From Bacteroidota bacterium (lineage in GTDB: Bacteria; Bacteroidota; Bacteroidia; Bacteroidales; F082): a DNA stretch of 33,302 nt. The notes beneath the pieces were generated by a model that saw only the letters and a list, made by a program, of their open reading frames with translations, did no database searches and was not told where the DNA came from. Location: contig WOUZ01000023.1 of NCBI GenBank assembly GCA_009773165.1, positions 1-33,302 of the forward strand, in the 5' to 3' direction. Positions 1 through 9,727 of this stretch are shown piece after piece. Position numbers and translations under genes: made by a program. Positions within the stretch are counted from its first letter, which is position 1. The number at the start of each line of letters is the position of its first letter.

Positions 1-100
1 GAAACAATCCTCTAGCTCCAATGTAGCTATGGAATATAAAAGCAAAATTCAACGTTAAATCTCGCTCAAAAACGGTCAACGCTATTTAGGCACCTACAAA

Positions 101-276
101 CATTAACCATTAATCATTCACCGTTAACCATTACCCATAACGTAATGAGTGATGAGTAATGAGTGCAGACGCAAGCAACCCATCACCGATCACCTATAAC
201 GTTATGAGTGATGAGTGATGAGTAATGCTGACAACAGCAAGCAACCCATCACGCATCACGCATTACCCATCACGCC
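101..276. repeat. Heptad-repeat array with inverted halves
   Basis: From 101 the sequence reads in 7-base units of the type CATTAAC, CATTAAT, CATTCAC, CGTTAAC, CATTACC, CATAACG. At 143 it flips to reverse-complement-like units (TAATGAG, TGATGAG, TAATGAG). After a spacer containing GCAAGCAACCCATCAC the pattern repeats: CATCACC, GATCACC, TATAACG, then TTATGAG, TGATGAG, TGATGAG. A second copy of the spacer leads to a final run CATCACG, CATCACG, CATTACC, CATCACG. The second switch point is a perfect palindrome (ATAACGTTAT, 197-206). The array should fold into hairpins. No protein-coding meaning is evident; the short reading frame across it is low-complexity. Confidence 0.75.
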
Positions 277-782
277 AAAAAGACAGATCTCCCAACGGTT
301 TAAAGATTTCTGAAAAAAATAAACCAAAAGTGTTGGTAATTAAAAAGCTGTTGAGTAATTTTACAGCAAATACCGGAAGGGATGAATATGCGAGGCTTTC
401 GATGGTTGTTTTGCCTCACAGCAGCTTCATCCTGAAGGATTGATCAATTCATGCCTTTGAATCCCAGCCGTTATAGTGGGCATGAAATGATTTTTTAAGG
501 GCTGCTTGCACATTTTACTAAGAGGTAACCGGGAGGCTGCGAACCCGGCAAAAGAAATAAAGGGCTATGATGGATGCTGATAGGGTGTCTGTATGGCTCT
601 TTTGGTGTTTTGAAGATTTGGTTTTTAATAAAATTGACATAAAGATTTGGTTTATAAAAAGGAATTTGAATTGATTACACAGACTAACTTGTGCATATAA
701 AAAGGAAAATGGAATGCTAAACGCAAGAGAGTGGTGGATAGTGGGGAGTTGGCGTTCATTGTAAATAGACAGCCAACACACA
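277..782. other. Spacer without a recognisable gene
   Basis: About 500 bases between the heptad array and the first operon. Open frames on both strands are short and have no recognisable protein features. The only local structure noted is a small hairpin with CCGGG (529-533) and CCCGG (544-548) arms. No tRNA or rRNA was recognised. Confidence 0.5.
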
Positions 783-842
783 TTTGGCACATTTGCAAGC
801 CCAAACCCACAGGCTGATTCTTCAGCTTGCAAAAGAGCCAAA
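783..842. repeat. Long imperfect hairpin before the ATPase operon
   Basis: The left arm is TTTGGC, aca, TTTGCAAGC (783-800) and the right arm is GCTTGCAAA, aga, GCCAAA (825-842). Fifteen of 18 positions pair, with a 3x3 internal loop and a 24-base apical loop rich in CCCA. It ends 31 bases before the likely start codon at 874. It could be a leader hairpin, a terminator of something upstream, or one end of a mobile cassette. The sequence alone does not decide. Confidence 0.6.
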
Positions 843-873
843 TTTTTGCCTGCACACTTTGAATATTGACAAT

Positions 874-1527
874 ATGGATGAAAAAGAAAAAATAAGGATT
901 AACAAAGATAGATTAAGAATATTCTTGATACTCTATGTCTTTAGTGAGCCGTATTCTGATTCAAATATTCCCAATTTAAAAAGGATTTTCAAAAGTGAAC
1001 AGCGAATTCAGAAAATAGACTTTCTATTAAGGAATCCTGATTACTTATCATTTGAATTAATAAATATTGCAAAATCAGACTTGTCAAAACAATTAGAGAT
1101 TAAGAAAATAGTAAAAGATATTTTTGAAAATAAAGAGCCAGTTATCAGACGATTAGAAATGGAGAGATTCTTTTTTGGAGCATATGAGGATATTGATAAT
1201 GTAATTGCTTTTTTGAAAAGTGTTGATTTTATTGATTTCTCAAGTAAAAAAAGTATTGACCTTAAAACAATTGAAAAAAAATATTTTATAACACAGTTTG
1301 CAATTGACAAGTTTGAAAGTACTATAAAGACATTACCTGCATTAAATTGGTATGTTAAGAGATGTGATTTAATCAAGAAATACTTTGGAGATTTAACCGG
1401 AAGTCAATTGAGAATATCTCAATATCAAATTGATGAATATAAAAACACTTCTTATCGTGAGTATATAGGAGGAATCCACGATAATGTTAGTGCTGAATTT
1501 TTTAACCTATATTCAGAGAAACTATGA
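874..1527 (+). CDS. Small helical first component of a three-gene ABC-ATPase cassette
   Basis: A 217-residue protein with no catalytic motif that I recognise. It is rich in Lys, Glu and Ile and appears mostly alpha-helical, with no signal peptide or membrane segment, so it is probably cytosolic. The frame is open upstream to 784, but those codons lie over a hairpin and read as noncoding; ATG at 874 (MDEKEKIRINKDRLRI) is the better start. Its stop overlaps the ATG of the next gene (ATGA at 1524-1527), so the two are likely translationally coupled. Size and position fit the small accessory subunit found beside SMC-like ATPases in Lamassu (LmuC-like) and ABC-three-component systems. That role is inferred from context, not from sequence similarity I can demonstrate. 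Confidence 0.7.
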   Translation: MDEKEKIRINKDRLRIFLILYVFSEPYSDSNIPNLKRIFKSEQRIQKIDFLLRNPDYLSFELINIAKSDLSKQLEIKKIVKDIFENKEPVIRRLEMERFFFGAYEDIDNVIAFLKSVDFIDFSSKKSIDLKTIEKKYFITQFAIDKFESTIKTLPALNWYVKRCDLIKKYFGDLTGSQLRISQYQIDEYKNTSYREYIGGIHDNVSAEFFNLYSEKL

Positions 1528-3638
1528 ATTTTGATTTTAACAAATTCACCGATGAATTATACGAAAAGTATAAAGATGTACTGGATAGGTCAGAAATCCA
1601 AGAACTACTTAACTTAAATGATGAATACGGTAAAGACACTCCTATATCAACTGGGAAAAGACTTATAGTTAAAAACATTACGCTTTTAGGTGAAAAGGAA
1701 GTTTCAGAAAATCAAGATTACTCTGGTGCAAAAATTAATTTTTCATTACCTCTTGAAACTGGCGTTAATATAATTATTGCAGACAACTTAAAGGGGAAAT
1801 CAAGTGTTTTTAAAGTCATAAAATATGCACTCACAGGCGCAAATTCTTTAAAGGATAATATAAAAAAATGGATTCATCATGCTTTCGTAAACTTCAGTAT
1901 TAATGAAAAAAAGTATACGGTATATTTAGATTTATCTAAATACAGACTTTATGCTGGGCTATTTAATAGCTCTTTTAATTCGTTAGAGGAACTCGAAAAG
2001 AATTTAGAAGATGTGCTTTTTAGTGCTAACAGTGAAACGACTTATCAAGACTTGATAAACGATTTCTTCTTTCAGCAATTCACTTATTATTCATTGAAGT
2101 GGACGCAAAAATCTTCACAAAAAGACAAAGATGAATTACTTGAAGCTGGTGCTAGTTGGAAAACATATTTTAAATCTATTTTACTAGAATCAAAAGATAG
2201 CACTAGCTTAATGTATGGTGACCAAGGTAAAAAAGTTTTTCAAATGCTTTTAGGACTTAAATTGACATATCCAATTAATAGGTTGACCATAAAAAAAGAT
2301 TTGTTGAATTATGAAAAAGCGAAAGAGCAATCGTTCTCTGAACGACAAAAGAAACAAAGACAAAATAATTTGGGAAAATTTAAGTCAAGAATTACTGAAA
2401 TAGATATTGAGTTAAATCAAATCCAAAAAACAAGTATAGAACAAGTTAATCTTGCTCCACATTACAATGAATATAATACACTTCTGGGATTAATTCAATC
2501 GGAGAATAAAAAATTTATTGAATTCGAAAAAGTTAAACAAGCCGAGAGTAATGAATTAAATTCAATTAAAGCAAAACAGCAGGCAAATCAATTTGAGATT
2601 ATTCGTCTAAGAAAAGAGTTAGAAAAATCAAAAAAACAAAGTAATGATTTAAAAGAGTTTGTGGAAATAGGGATTTTGTTTTCTAATTTGGATATTAAAC
2701 ATTGTCCAAGTTGTAATCATGATGTTTCAATAACTCAAAAACAAGCAAGGTTGCAAGAGCATAAATGTTCATTGTGTAATGAATCAATCGAAAACACTGA
2801 TGATGTAGAAATTGATGTTTATAAAGAAAAAATCGAGAATTTAGAAATTGCCATTATTAATTTAGAGAAGGAAATTTCTTCACTTACAAAACTAACAGAG
2901 GTAATACAGGAAAAATTCAATTCTGTTTATTCAGAACTAGTCAGTTCTGAACAAATGCTTAATAATATTCAAGATGTTTCCTCTCTATCTAATAGACTTC
3001 AAGAAATAGAAGATATAATAAACTCAGAAAAGAGTAAAGTAAATCCTTCTGATTCAAGAAAAGAAGAACTGGTATCTGAAAAAGCAGTAATAAATTTCCA
3101 ACTTAATGAAATATTGTCTCAAGAGACGATTCAAGTTTCAAATTATGAAACAAAAATTAAGCTTTTAGATTCAGCAATAACAAAACTATCTGAACACAGG
3201 TTCGAACTTGGTACAAAAGTATTAGATAGGCTTTCTGAATTAATGAAAAATGAAATACGAGATTTCGGATTAACTTCAATTACAGAGGTCTTGATTAAGG
3301 ATAATTTTGAGCTTTACTATAAGCAGGATAACGATTATGTAACATTTGAAAATATTGCAGAAGGTGAACAATTAAGGGCGAAAATTGCATTTTATTTAAG
3401 CTTAATTCAACTTGATATTGAATTTAACTTTGGCAGACATACGCGATTACTAATAATAGATAGTCCTGGAAAAGAAGAAGCTGATTCAAAATATCTTGAT
3501 GGTTTAGCACTTGTTCTAAAAAGCATAGAATCAAGATATGGTGATAAACTACAAATACTTATTGGCACTGCTGAAAGAAAATTGGCAGGTATTGTGAAAA
3601 ATCAAAAAGAATTTGCTGTTGATGAATATGTATTCTAA
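1524..3638 (+). CDS. Rad50/SMC-like ABC ATPase of a putative defence cassette
   Basis: A 704-residue ATPase with split head domains. The Walker A region is ADNLKGKSS at residues 86-94, a variant P-loop after a beta strand (VNIIIADN). A long coiled-coil-like stretch (about 260-570) is rich in Glu, Lys and Gln. Its middle holds paired CxxC motifs (CPSC at 394-397 and CSLC at 415-418) that could bind zinc like a short hook or finger. An ABC signature-like EGEQLRAKIA lies near 613-622 and Walker B is LLIIDSPG near 642-649. The arms are much shorter than in genuine Rad50 or SbcC. In Lamassu and ABC-three-component systems such ATPases sense foreign or unusual DNA and release an effector; here that function is inferred. 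The gene overlaps both neighbours (ATGA before, TAATG after), giving one operon of three. Confidence 0.85.
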   Translation: MNFDFNKFTDELYEKYKDVLDRSEIQELLNLNDEYGKDTPISTGKRLIVKNITLLGEKEVSENQDYSGAKINFSLPLETGVNIIIADNLKGKSSVFKVIKYALTGANSLKDNIKKWIHHAFVNFSINEKKYTVYLDLSKYRLYAGLFNSSFNSLEELEKNLEDVLFSANSETTYQDLINDFFFQQFTYYSLKWTQKSSQKDKDELLEAGASWKTYFKSILLESKDSTSLMYGDQGKKVFQMLLGLKLTYPINRLTIKKDLLNYEKAKEQSFSERQKKQRQNNLGKFKSRITEIDIELNQIQKTSIEQVNLAPHYNEYNTLLGLIQSENKKFIEFEKVKQAESNELNSIKAKQQANQFEIIRLRKELEKSKKQSNDLKEFVEIGILFSNLDIKHCPSCNHDVSITQKQARLQEHKCSLCNESIENTDDVEIDVYKEKIENLEIAIINLEKEISSLTKLTEVIQEKFNSVYSELVSSEQMLNNIQDVSSLSNRLQEIEDIINSEKSKVNPSDSRKEELVSEKAVINFQLNEILSQETIQVSNYETKIKLLDSAITKLSEHRFELGTKVLDRLSELMKNEIRDFGLTSITEVLIKDNFELYYKQDNDYVTFENIAEGEQLRAKIAFYLSLIQLDIEFNFGRHTRLLIIDSPGKEEADSKYLDGLALVLKSIESRYGDKLQILIGTAERKLAGIVKNQKEFAVDEYVF

Positions 3639-5326
3639 TGAGTGAAGATTTTAACATATCAACTTTTAAAACTTGGGAAAGCTCTGAGAAAATTAGCTTT
3701 CTTGAGAATGATTTTATTAGTTCAATTGTAAACTGTGAAGAAAAATCTATAAACTCTGCGCTTCGTCTGCTTATTTTGGATGAAAAGGAAAATACATACG
3801 TTAGAAGGATTGGCATAGAGTTATTTACAGAATTGGTAGTAATAGGAAAATTAAAAACAAGACAAGGTTTAAGTTTGCTAATTGATGATTGGTTACCAAG
3901 TCCAGAGGTTTTTATAGAGCTTCAACGTCTGAAGGATTTGTACTTATATTATGACAAATCAAACGAAGAAATAGAATTGATATATAAACAGATATTAGGT
4001 GATTCAGAAGCAGAAATTGTTTCAGAATGTTTTTTAAATCTTGGTCTTATTAATTTTCAAAAGGCACTTACCTCAGGAACTGAGGGCGAATTTCTTAATG
4101 CTTTAAAAAATAGTGAAGCCTATTTCATTAAGTCAATCGAAGAATTAGAGAATCGAATTGATTCCATGTTTTATTTTAAGGTTATTTCAATTCTTAATGA
4201 AATACTCAATAATAGGTGGGGCGCTGCAAATGAGAGTATACGAGAGCTAGGTAACATCCTTTTTCAAAAAGATATTTTTTCATTTAATTCTGATTTTGGA
4301 AATGTACAGTTTAGCTTTTATCAAATGCTAACATCTTTACAAAAAATATGCAATCAGCAACCAAGTAAATGGTTAGATTATAGGTCCGAACTTGACAAAG
4401 TTTATCTTAGTTATTCTGAAATAACAAATTTATCATTAAAGCAAAGATTAAATAAAAAGTCTTTAATGAAAAGTTTAGGCAATTTCATTAGTGAAAAAAT
4501 GCTCGAACCCTATTTTTTAATTCATTATAGTTCTGAAATTGCAAAACTAAACGTAAGGTTAAAAGAATTAGAGCAGGGTACTGAGATGCATAGCTTTCTC
4601 TCATTTATTAAATCAATAATTGAGGATAACACTAAAAAAAAAGTTGAATTAGACAGTATTGAAAAAAGATTTAAAAATTTATTCCCATTTCAAAATCCTT
4701 CTTTATTAGAGCAAGTTATAAAAGAGATAAAAACACCTCTTGATTATTTGTCTGCGATTGAATTGCTATCTGAAAAATCCAATGATTATCTTATTGGTGC
4801 GATAATGTTTGCTTGTATGAGATTACAAGGTGATAAAAATTACTGGGGTACTAATGTTGATGAAAATGAAAGAAATAGATATATCGCAACGATACTTGAA
4901 GCACGTGATTTTATTATTAAAGACCAACCACAATGGAGTACATCATCTGAAGGCAAAAAAAGCGGAGAGATAGATATTTTTGTACTAGAAAATGATGGAA
5001 AACTTAAATCTATTATTGAAGCCTTGATTCTTAATTCTTTAAAAACTGATTATTTAATTAAACATCTTGATAAATTGTTTAAGTACGATACTACAGGATT
5101 AGAAAACAATTATATAATAATATATTCGACAGCAAAGAATTTTATTCTACTCTGGGATAAATACAAAGATTTTATTTCAAAACACACATACACTTATAAA
5201 TTTATTGATTTTAAAGAAATTGAAGATTTTAATTATGCTGATATTAAAATTGGCTTAGCAAGGCATTCAAGAAATGATAAGACCATTAAATTATATCACA
5301 TAATGATAAACTTAAGTGAACGATAA
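3638..5326 (+). CDS. Helical-repeat protein with degenerate PD-(D/E)XK-like C-terminus, putative effector
   Basis: A 562-residue protein whose first about 400 residues look alpha-helical and repeat-like (HEAT or TPR style, without a clear consensus). The C-terminal part changes character: a Gln/Trp/Ser/Gly segment leads into GEIDIF (D446), then a turn, then SIIEALIL (E461), then a basic helix and a strand IIIYST. The D-x14-E spacing after a Gly resembles a PD-(D/E)XK nuclease core, but the expected E-x-K reads E-A-L, so the catalytic lysine is missing or supplied elsewhere (K or D in SLKTDYLIKHLDKLFKYD). Its start codon shares a base with the ATPase stop (TAATG). In comparable cassettes the third protein is the effector; I infer that here. 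The fold call is by eye and moderate; catalytic activity is uncertain. Confidence 0.7.
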   Translation: MSEDFNISTFKTWESSEKISFLENDFISSIVNCEEKSINSALRLLILDEKENTYVRRIGIELFTELVVIGKLKTRQGLSLLIDDWLPSPEVFIELQRLKDLYLYYDKSNEEIELIYKQILGDSEAEIVSECFLNLGLINFQKALTSGTEGEFLNALKNSEAYFIKSIEELENRIDSMFYFKVISILNEILNNRWGAANESIRELGNILFQKDIFSFNSDFGNVQFSFYQMLTSLQKICNQQPSKWLDYRSELDKVYLSYSEITNLSLKQRLNKKSLMKSLGNFISEKMLEPYFLIHYSSEIAKLNVRLKELEQGTEMHSFLSFIKSIIEDNTKKKVELDSIEKRFKNLFPFQNPSLLEQVIKEIKTPLDYLSAIELLSEKSNDYLIGAIMFACMRLQGDKNYWGTNVDENERNRYIATILEARDFIIKDQPQWSTSSEGKKSGEIDIFVLENDGKLKSIIEALILNSLKTDYLIKHLDKLFKYDTTGLENNYIIIYSTAKNFILLWDKYKDFISKHTYTYKFIDFKEIEDFNYADIKIGLARHSRNDKTIKLYHIMINLSER

Positions 5327-5723
5327 TCCAGCGCACAAAGCCATGCACATTAAGCAAACCCACATATCAAACCCACAACCAAATTTGCTTAAAGAGTATG
5401 TCTCTCCAACGCACGGATTGACTGAAATTAAAAACAACGAAACGCCAACACATGGTATAGTGCATGCAAGTTTCGGAGGTATGCGGACGTTTGTGGCTCG
5501 TAAAAAACGTCGGTGTAAACTGATAGGTTTTCGCCTCGTAATCCCGCACGACACCATACCATCACCTCTAGGCAACATGCCTAAAGATCAAGCGCACAAA
5601 TGACACCCGTGCTTCTGTCCCTGACATACGATACCAACCCAACGTCAAAGTCAAATGTGAGCCATTTTATAACTTACACAAAAAGAAAAATTTGTAACTT
5701 GCATTCAAAATAGTTGAATAAAA
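5327..5723. other. Structured noncoding spacer with inverted and direct repeats
   Basis: No convincing gene. The spacer has a 9-bp perfect inverted repeat TTAAGCAAA (5350-5358) and TTTGCTTAA (5384-5392). There is a 10-bp direct repeat AGCGCACAAA at 5330-5339 and 5591-5600. Between these lie further paired segments: GGTATAGTG with CACCATACC, and GACGTTT with AAACGTC. Open frames on both strands cross these structures and look accidental. The block could be a structured RNA, a promoter or leader for the restriction operon, or the end of a mobile cassette. I recall similar spacer sequence recurring in Bacteroidota genomes but cannot verify that here. Confidence 0.45.
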
Positions 5724-8700
5724 ATGAGTTCAGAAAATCCAATCCTTAATAGCCCTTACGATGAACCTATGCTGCATTATGCAACTGATGCTGATGGTTC
5801 ATTAAATTATAATGACATAAGAAAAGGACGTAGAATTTTTGCACCTGACATGCAAGCAATGCCTTCAAGACAAGGTGCTCAAGGTTCAATTTTCGAAATA
5901 AATGATTTCGCTCATGAATACGGTACTCACATTATCAATCTTGCTCGTAAAGAAATTAGCAAATGGAGAGAAGAAAAATATCCAAATACTACAAGAGTAA
6001 CAAAAGAACTTTTATTTTTTTGGTTTGAAAACGTTGAAAGACATGCAACCAAACAATTATTTTTTGCACAAAGAGAAGCGATTGAAACAGCTATTTGGCT
6101 TAATGAAGTTGCTGAAAAATCAAATGCCGGACAGCACATTTTAAACAAAATAAGAGAAGGACAACAAACTGTTAGCGATGATACAACAGACCAATTGCCA
6201 AGAATTGCTTATAAAATGGCAACAGGTTCAGGGAAAACAGTTGTAATGGCTTGCTTCATTCTTTATCATTACTTCAACCGACAAGAATATAGAAACGACA
6301 CTCGCTTTGCTGACTATTTTTTAATTGTTGCACCGGGGGTTACCATTAGAGACCGTTTGGGTGTTTTGTTTGTTGATACAAAAACTAAAAATCCGGCAGA
6401 TGTTCTGGACTATTATCATGTTCGGGCCCTTGTTCCTCAAAATATGGAGCATCGATTAGAGAACTTAAATGCTCGTCTAATAATAACTAACTATCATACT
6501 TTTGAACCAAAGACTTTGAAGGGTAACAAACGAAGTCCCTTTGATGGAAAAGTTGATTTGGAAGGCAATAAAATTGATACAGGAAATCTCGAAGATTTTG
6601 CACAAGTAATAAAAAGAACATTAAGCAAATTCAAATCAGGAACACGCTTATTAATAATGAATGATGAAGCACATCATTGCTATTTGCCAAAATCAAAAGG
6701 AAAAACTTCTGATAATGAAGAAGCCGATGAAAACCAAAGAGCAGCAGTTTGGTTCACAGGTTTAAAAGAACTTTCAAAAAGATTTAAACTTCAAAATATT
6801 TATGACCTTTCAGCAACCCCATATTATTTGACAGGTTCAGGATATACTCCTTACAGTCTTTTCCCTTGGGTGGTTTCTGATTTCGGATTAATCGAAGCAA
6901 TTGAATCTGGGCTGGTTAAAATTCCTTTCTTGCCTGAAAGCGACAATACACAAGAATTAACGATGCCGATGCTACGAAATTTATATGAACATGTAAGAGA
7001 TGAATTGCCAAGAAAAGGACAGCGTAAACAAAAATCAGAAGCAGCAAAAGAAGGTCAGAGAATTAAAGAACAACCACCTCGTTTACCATCTTTAGTTAAA
7101 GCTGCACTTGACCAATTTTATGGACATTATGTTGAATATTATAATGGGGTTCGTAAAAATCAAGAACAAAAAACAAATTTATTTTCTTCTCCTCCTGTAT
7201 TTATTTTGGTTTGTAATAATACTTCGGTTTCAAAGGAAGTTTATAAATATATTGCTGGTTATGAATATCTTGATGATAATGAACAATTGGTAACTGTTTC
7301 CGGTGCGAAAGAATTATTTAGCAATTACGATCCTATTTCTAAAAACCCACTTAAAAAACCTCCTACACTACTCATAGATAGCGATGCATTAGACAATAGC
7401 GACCAAATTAATGAGGATTTTAAAAAAATATTTGCATCGGAAATTGAAGAATTCAAAAAAGATTATGCAAGACTTCATGGACAAGGCAGTGCAGAAAGAA
7501 TAACTGAAGCAGAAATTTTGCGTGAAGTTGTAAACACCGTTGGTAAACAAAACAAATTAGGCTCACATATCCGTTGTGTCGTATCTGTTTCAATGTTAAC
7601 CGAGGGTTGGGATGCAAATACCGTTACTCACATCATGGGTTTGCGTGCATTTGGTTCTCAATTGCTTTGTGAACAAGTTGCAGGGCGTGCATTACGAAGA
7701 ATGAATTATTTTTTACAAGGTTACGATAAAGAAGGAAATCCAACGGATGACAAAAGAAAAATTGTTGTTTATAAGTTTCCTCCTGAATATGCTCACATTA
7801 TTGGAGTACCTTTTAAAATGTTCAAAGGTGGGAAAAGTGAACCACCACCACAAACTGTTGATCTAACGCATATTGCAGCGATACCTGATCGTCAACAAAG
7901 TATGGAGATAGCGTTTCCAAATGTTGTTGGATATCGCATTGAAAACTATGATGGTGAAATAAAATTCGATTTCAGCAATATCGAAAATTATGAAATTCGG
8001 GGCGACATTACACCGATTGAAACTCAAATGGCAAGTGCTTTTTCAGCAGAAGAAATTCAAATCAAAATTCAATCTGTTCTTGACAAGAGAGATCAGGAAG
8101 TTGTTTTTTGGCTAACAAAAGAACTCATTAAAATTCATTTTTCAGATGATGAAGGAAATCCGAATTTTCAGAAGTTCAACAAGTTAAAATCAATTGTAAC
8201 GGAATGGTACGATAAGAAAGTAATATTATTAAACATTCAAGACCAACGATATAAAAGACTTCTGTTTTTTGAAGAACCAAAAAAAATGGTTGACCATATT
8301 GCAAGGGGTATCAATCCGCATATCAACACAACAGAGCATGTAAGACCTGTTTTTAACTATTACAATAAGTTCAGCAGCACAAAATATGTGAATGGAAACA
8401 CAACCAAAGATGTGTATGCCACCAAAAAAAGTCATGTTAATTATGTTGTGATGGACAGCGATTGGGAAGGTATTGCAGCCAAAACCCTTGAAGAACTGCC
8501 TCAGGTAATAAGTTATGTGAAAAATCAGTTCCTCGGTTTTGCCATTCCTTATGTGAAAGACGGAAAAGACAAAAATTACTTCACTGACTTTATAGTGCAA
8601 TGTAAAGGCAAAGATGGTAAAACCAAAAACCTAATGGTTGAAATCAGCGGTTTTAACAAGGATAAAGCTGAGAAAAAGTGGTTTGTAGAAAATCGTTGGA

Positions 8701-8819
8701 TACCTGCTGTAAATGCACTGAAGGAAAAATATGAATATCCCGAATGGCATTTCATTGAAATTGCCAACGACATCAGAAACATAAAAAATCAGTTAATTGA
8801 AAAGATAGGAAATATATAA
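5724..8819 (+). CDS. res: Type III-like restriction enzyme Res subunit (helicase-nuclease)
   Basis: A 1031-residue DEAD/DEAH-box helicase fused to a C-terminal nuclease-like domain, matching the usual length of Res subunits. Visible motifs: Walker A MATGSGKT (165-172), DEAH (314-317), SATP (363-366), and a motif V/VI region LTEGWD followed by [10 protein letters not shown]. Near the C-terminus, TDFIVQ (strand plus Asp) precedes LMVEISGF, the place of the PD-(D/E)XK signature; E-x-S replaces E-x-K. I recall the same E-x-T/S-G feature in the family annotated BPTD_3080 restriction endonuclease, so it is not necessarily inactivating. Res translocates or loops DNA using ATP and cuts when two unmethylated sites are engaged. 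It heads an operon with a KilA-N gene and mod. The gene is AT-rich for most of its length. Confidence 0.9.
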   Translation: MSSENPILNSPYDEPMLHYATDADGSLNYNDIRKGRRIFAPDMQAMPSRQGAQGSIFEINDFAHEYGTHIINLARKEISKWREEKYPNTTRVTKELLFFWFENVERHATKQLFFAQREAIETAIWLNEVAEKSNAGQHILNKIREGQQTVSDDTTDQLPRIAYKMATGSGKTVVMACFILYHYFNRQEYRNDTRFADYFLIVAPGVTIRDRLGVLFVDTKTKNPADVLDYYHVRALVPQNMEHRLENLNARLIITNYHTFEPKTLKGNKRSPFDGKVDLEGNKIDTGNLEDFAQVIKRTLSKFKSGTRLLIMNDEAHHCYLPKSKGKTSDNEEADENQRAAVWFTGLKELSKRFKLQNIYDLSATPYYLTGSGYTPYSLFPWVVSDFGLIEAIESGLVKIPFLPESDNTQELTMPMLRNLYEHVRDELPRKGQRKQKSEAAKEGQRIKEQPPRLPSLVKAALDQFYGHYVEYYNGVRKNQEQKTNLFSSPPVFILVCNNTSVSKEVYKYIAGYEYLDDNEQLVTVSGAKELFSNYDPISKNPLKKPPTLLIDSDALDNSDQINEDFKKIFASEIEEFKKDYARLHGQGSAERITEAEILREVVNTVGKQNKLGSHIRCVVSVSMLTEGWDANTVTHIMGLRAFGSQLLCEQVAGRALRRMNYFLQGYDKEGNPTDDKRKIVVYKFPPEYAHIIGVPFKMFKGGKSEPPPQTVDLTHIAAIPDRQQSMEIAFPNVVGYRIENYDGEIKFDFSNIENYEIRGDITPIETQMASAFSAEEIQIKIQSVLDKRDQEVVFWLTKELIKIHFSDDEGNPNFQKFNKLKSIVTEWYDKKVILLNIQDQRYKRLLFFEEPKKMVDHIARGINPHINTTEHVRPVFNYYNKFSSTKYVNGNTTKDVYATKKSHVNYVVMDSDWEGIAAKTLEELPQVISYVKNQFLGFAIPYVKDGKDKNYFTDFIVQCKGKDGKTKNLMVEISGFNKDKAEKKWFVENRWIPAVNALKEKYEYPEWHFIEIANDIRNIKNQLIEKIGNI

Positions 8820-8827
8820 AATAAACG

Positions 8828-8873
8828 TCCCGGCTTTTGACCGGGATCGTCAAACCGGAGATGCTATCTCCGG
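8828..8873. repeat. Two tandem hairpins between res and the KilA-N gene
   Basis: The first hairpin is TCCCGG, 7-base loop, CCGGGA (8828-8846). The second is CCGGAGAT, loop GCT, ATCTCCGG (8855-8873), a perfect 8-bp stem with a 3-base loop. They lie immediately after the res stop codon and before the KilA-N start. They lack a T-run, so they are not classic terminators. They could be mRNA processing or stability elements or a REP-like repeat. A similar hairpin pair lies at 28367-28433. Confidence 0.65.
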
Positions 8874-8902
8874 CGCTGTTAATGCGACAAAAGTATAAAA
8901 AT

Positions 8903-9727
8903 ATGGCTAAAAAAATACTTGTAAAGGGGATTGAAATAACTATAGTTAAACAAAATCATGTTGATTATATTTCTTTAACCGATATGCTTAAAGCCAAAGA
9001 CGGTGATTTTTTTATTTCCGACTGGCTAAGAAATCGAAATACAGTTGAGTTTCTGGGTATTTGGGAAAGTGTTTACAATCCGGATTTTAATTATGGCGAA
9101 TTCGCCATAATTAGAGGTCAGGCTGGATTGAATAATTATAAAATAAGTGTTAAGGAATGGCAGGAAAAAACAAATGCCATTGGACTTAAGGCCACTGCAG
9201 GTAGATATGGTGGTACTTTTGCCCATCCTGATATTGCTTTTGAGTTTGGTATGTGGATAAGTGCCGAGTTTAAAATCTATCTTATCAAAGAGTTTCAACG
9301 TTTGAAAGACGATGAAAACGACAGGTTAAAACTGGAATGGAACTTACAACGCACCCTCGCGAAAGTAAATTACCACATTCATACCGATGCCATTAAAGAA
9401 AAACTTATTCCCGAAGAATTGTCCAAAAACCAGGTTTCTTTTGTGTATGCCAACGAAGCCGATATACTGAATGTTGCGCTTTTTGGAAAAACTGCCTTGC
9501 AATGGCGTGGCGAAAATCCCAATGCAAATGGAAACATCCGTGATGATGCAACCCTCGAACAATTGGTTGTTCTATCAAATCTCGAAAGTATCAATGCGGT
9601 TCTTATCAGGCAGGGATTAACGCAATCAGAGCGGTTGTTCCAATTGAATAAAGTTGCAATTGTACAAATGACCTCGCTTGTAAACGCTAAAAGTTTGAAC
9701 ACGATTAAAAAGATGAGCCATGAATAA
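8903..9727 (+). CDS. KilA-N domain DNA-binding protein in a restriction-modification operon
   Basis: A 274-residue protein. ATG at 8903 ([14 protein letters not shown]) is preferred; upstream codons run over the two hairpins. The N-terminal half matches the KilA-N fold known from phage antirepressors: [13 protein letters not shown], then [16 protein letters not shown], and the end motif [20 protein letters not shown] followed by [13 protein letters not shown]. The C-terminal half (about 150-274) is helical and of unknown role. KilA-N domains bind DNA. Its stop overlaps the start of mod by 8 bases (ATGAATAA), so both are probably translated together. Placement between res and mod suggests a regulator, a DNA-recognition accessory or a control protein; the precise role is unknown. 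Confidence 0.85.
   Translation: MAKKILVKGIEITIVKQNHVDYISLTDMLKAKDGDFFISDWLRNRNTVEFLGIWESVYNPDFNYGEFAIIRGQAGLNNYKISVKEWQEKTNAIGLKATAGRYGGTFAHPDIAFEFGMWISAEFKIYLIKEFQRLKDDENDRLKLEWNLQRTLAKVNYHIHTDAIKEKLIPEELSKNQVSFVYANEADILNVALFGKTALQWRGENPNANGNIRDDATLEQLVVLSNLESINAVLIRQGLTQSERLFQLNKVAIVQMTSLVNAKSLNTIKKMSHE

Noticed and set aside
101-276. Possible CRISPR array
   Set aside because: Units are 7 bases without unique spacers of regular length, and no cas gene is present.
225-443. Short plus-strand frame across the heptad repeats
   Set aside because: Low-complexity translation of the repeat with no domain and no homologue I recognise.
5316-5603. Frames of about 88-95 codons on both strands after the three-gene operon
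   Set aside because: They overlap inverted and direct repeats and the last coding bases of the operon; both strands being open is a sign of structure, not coding.
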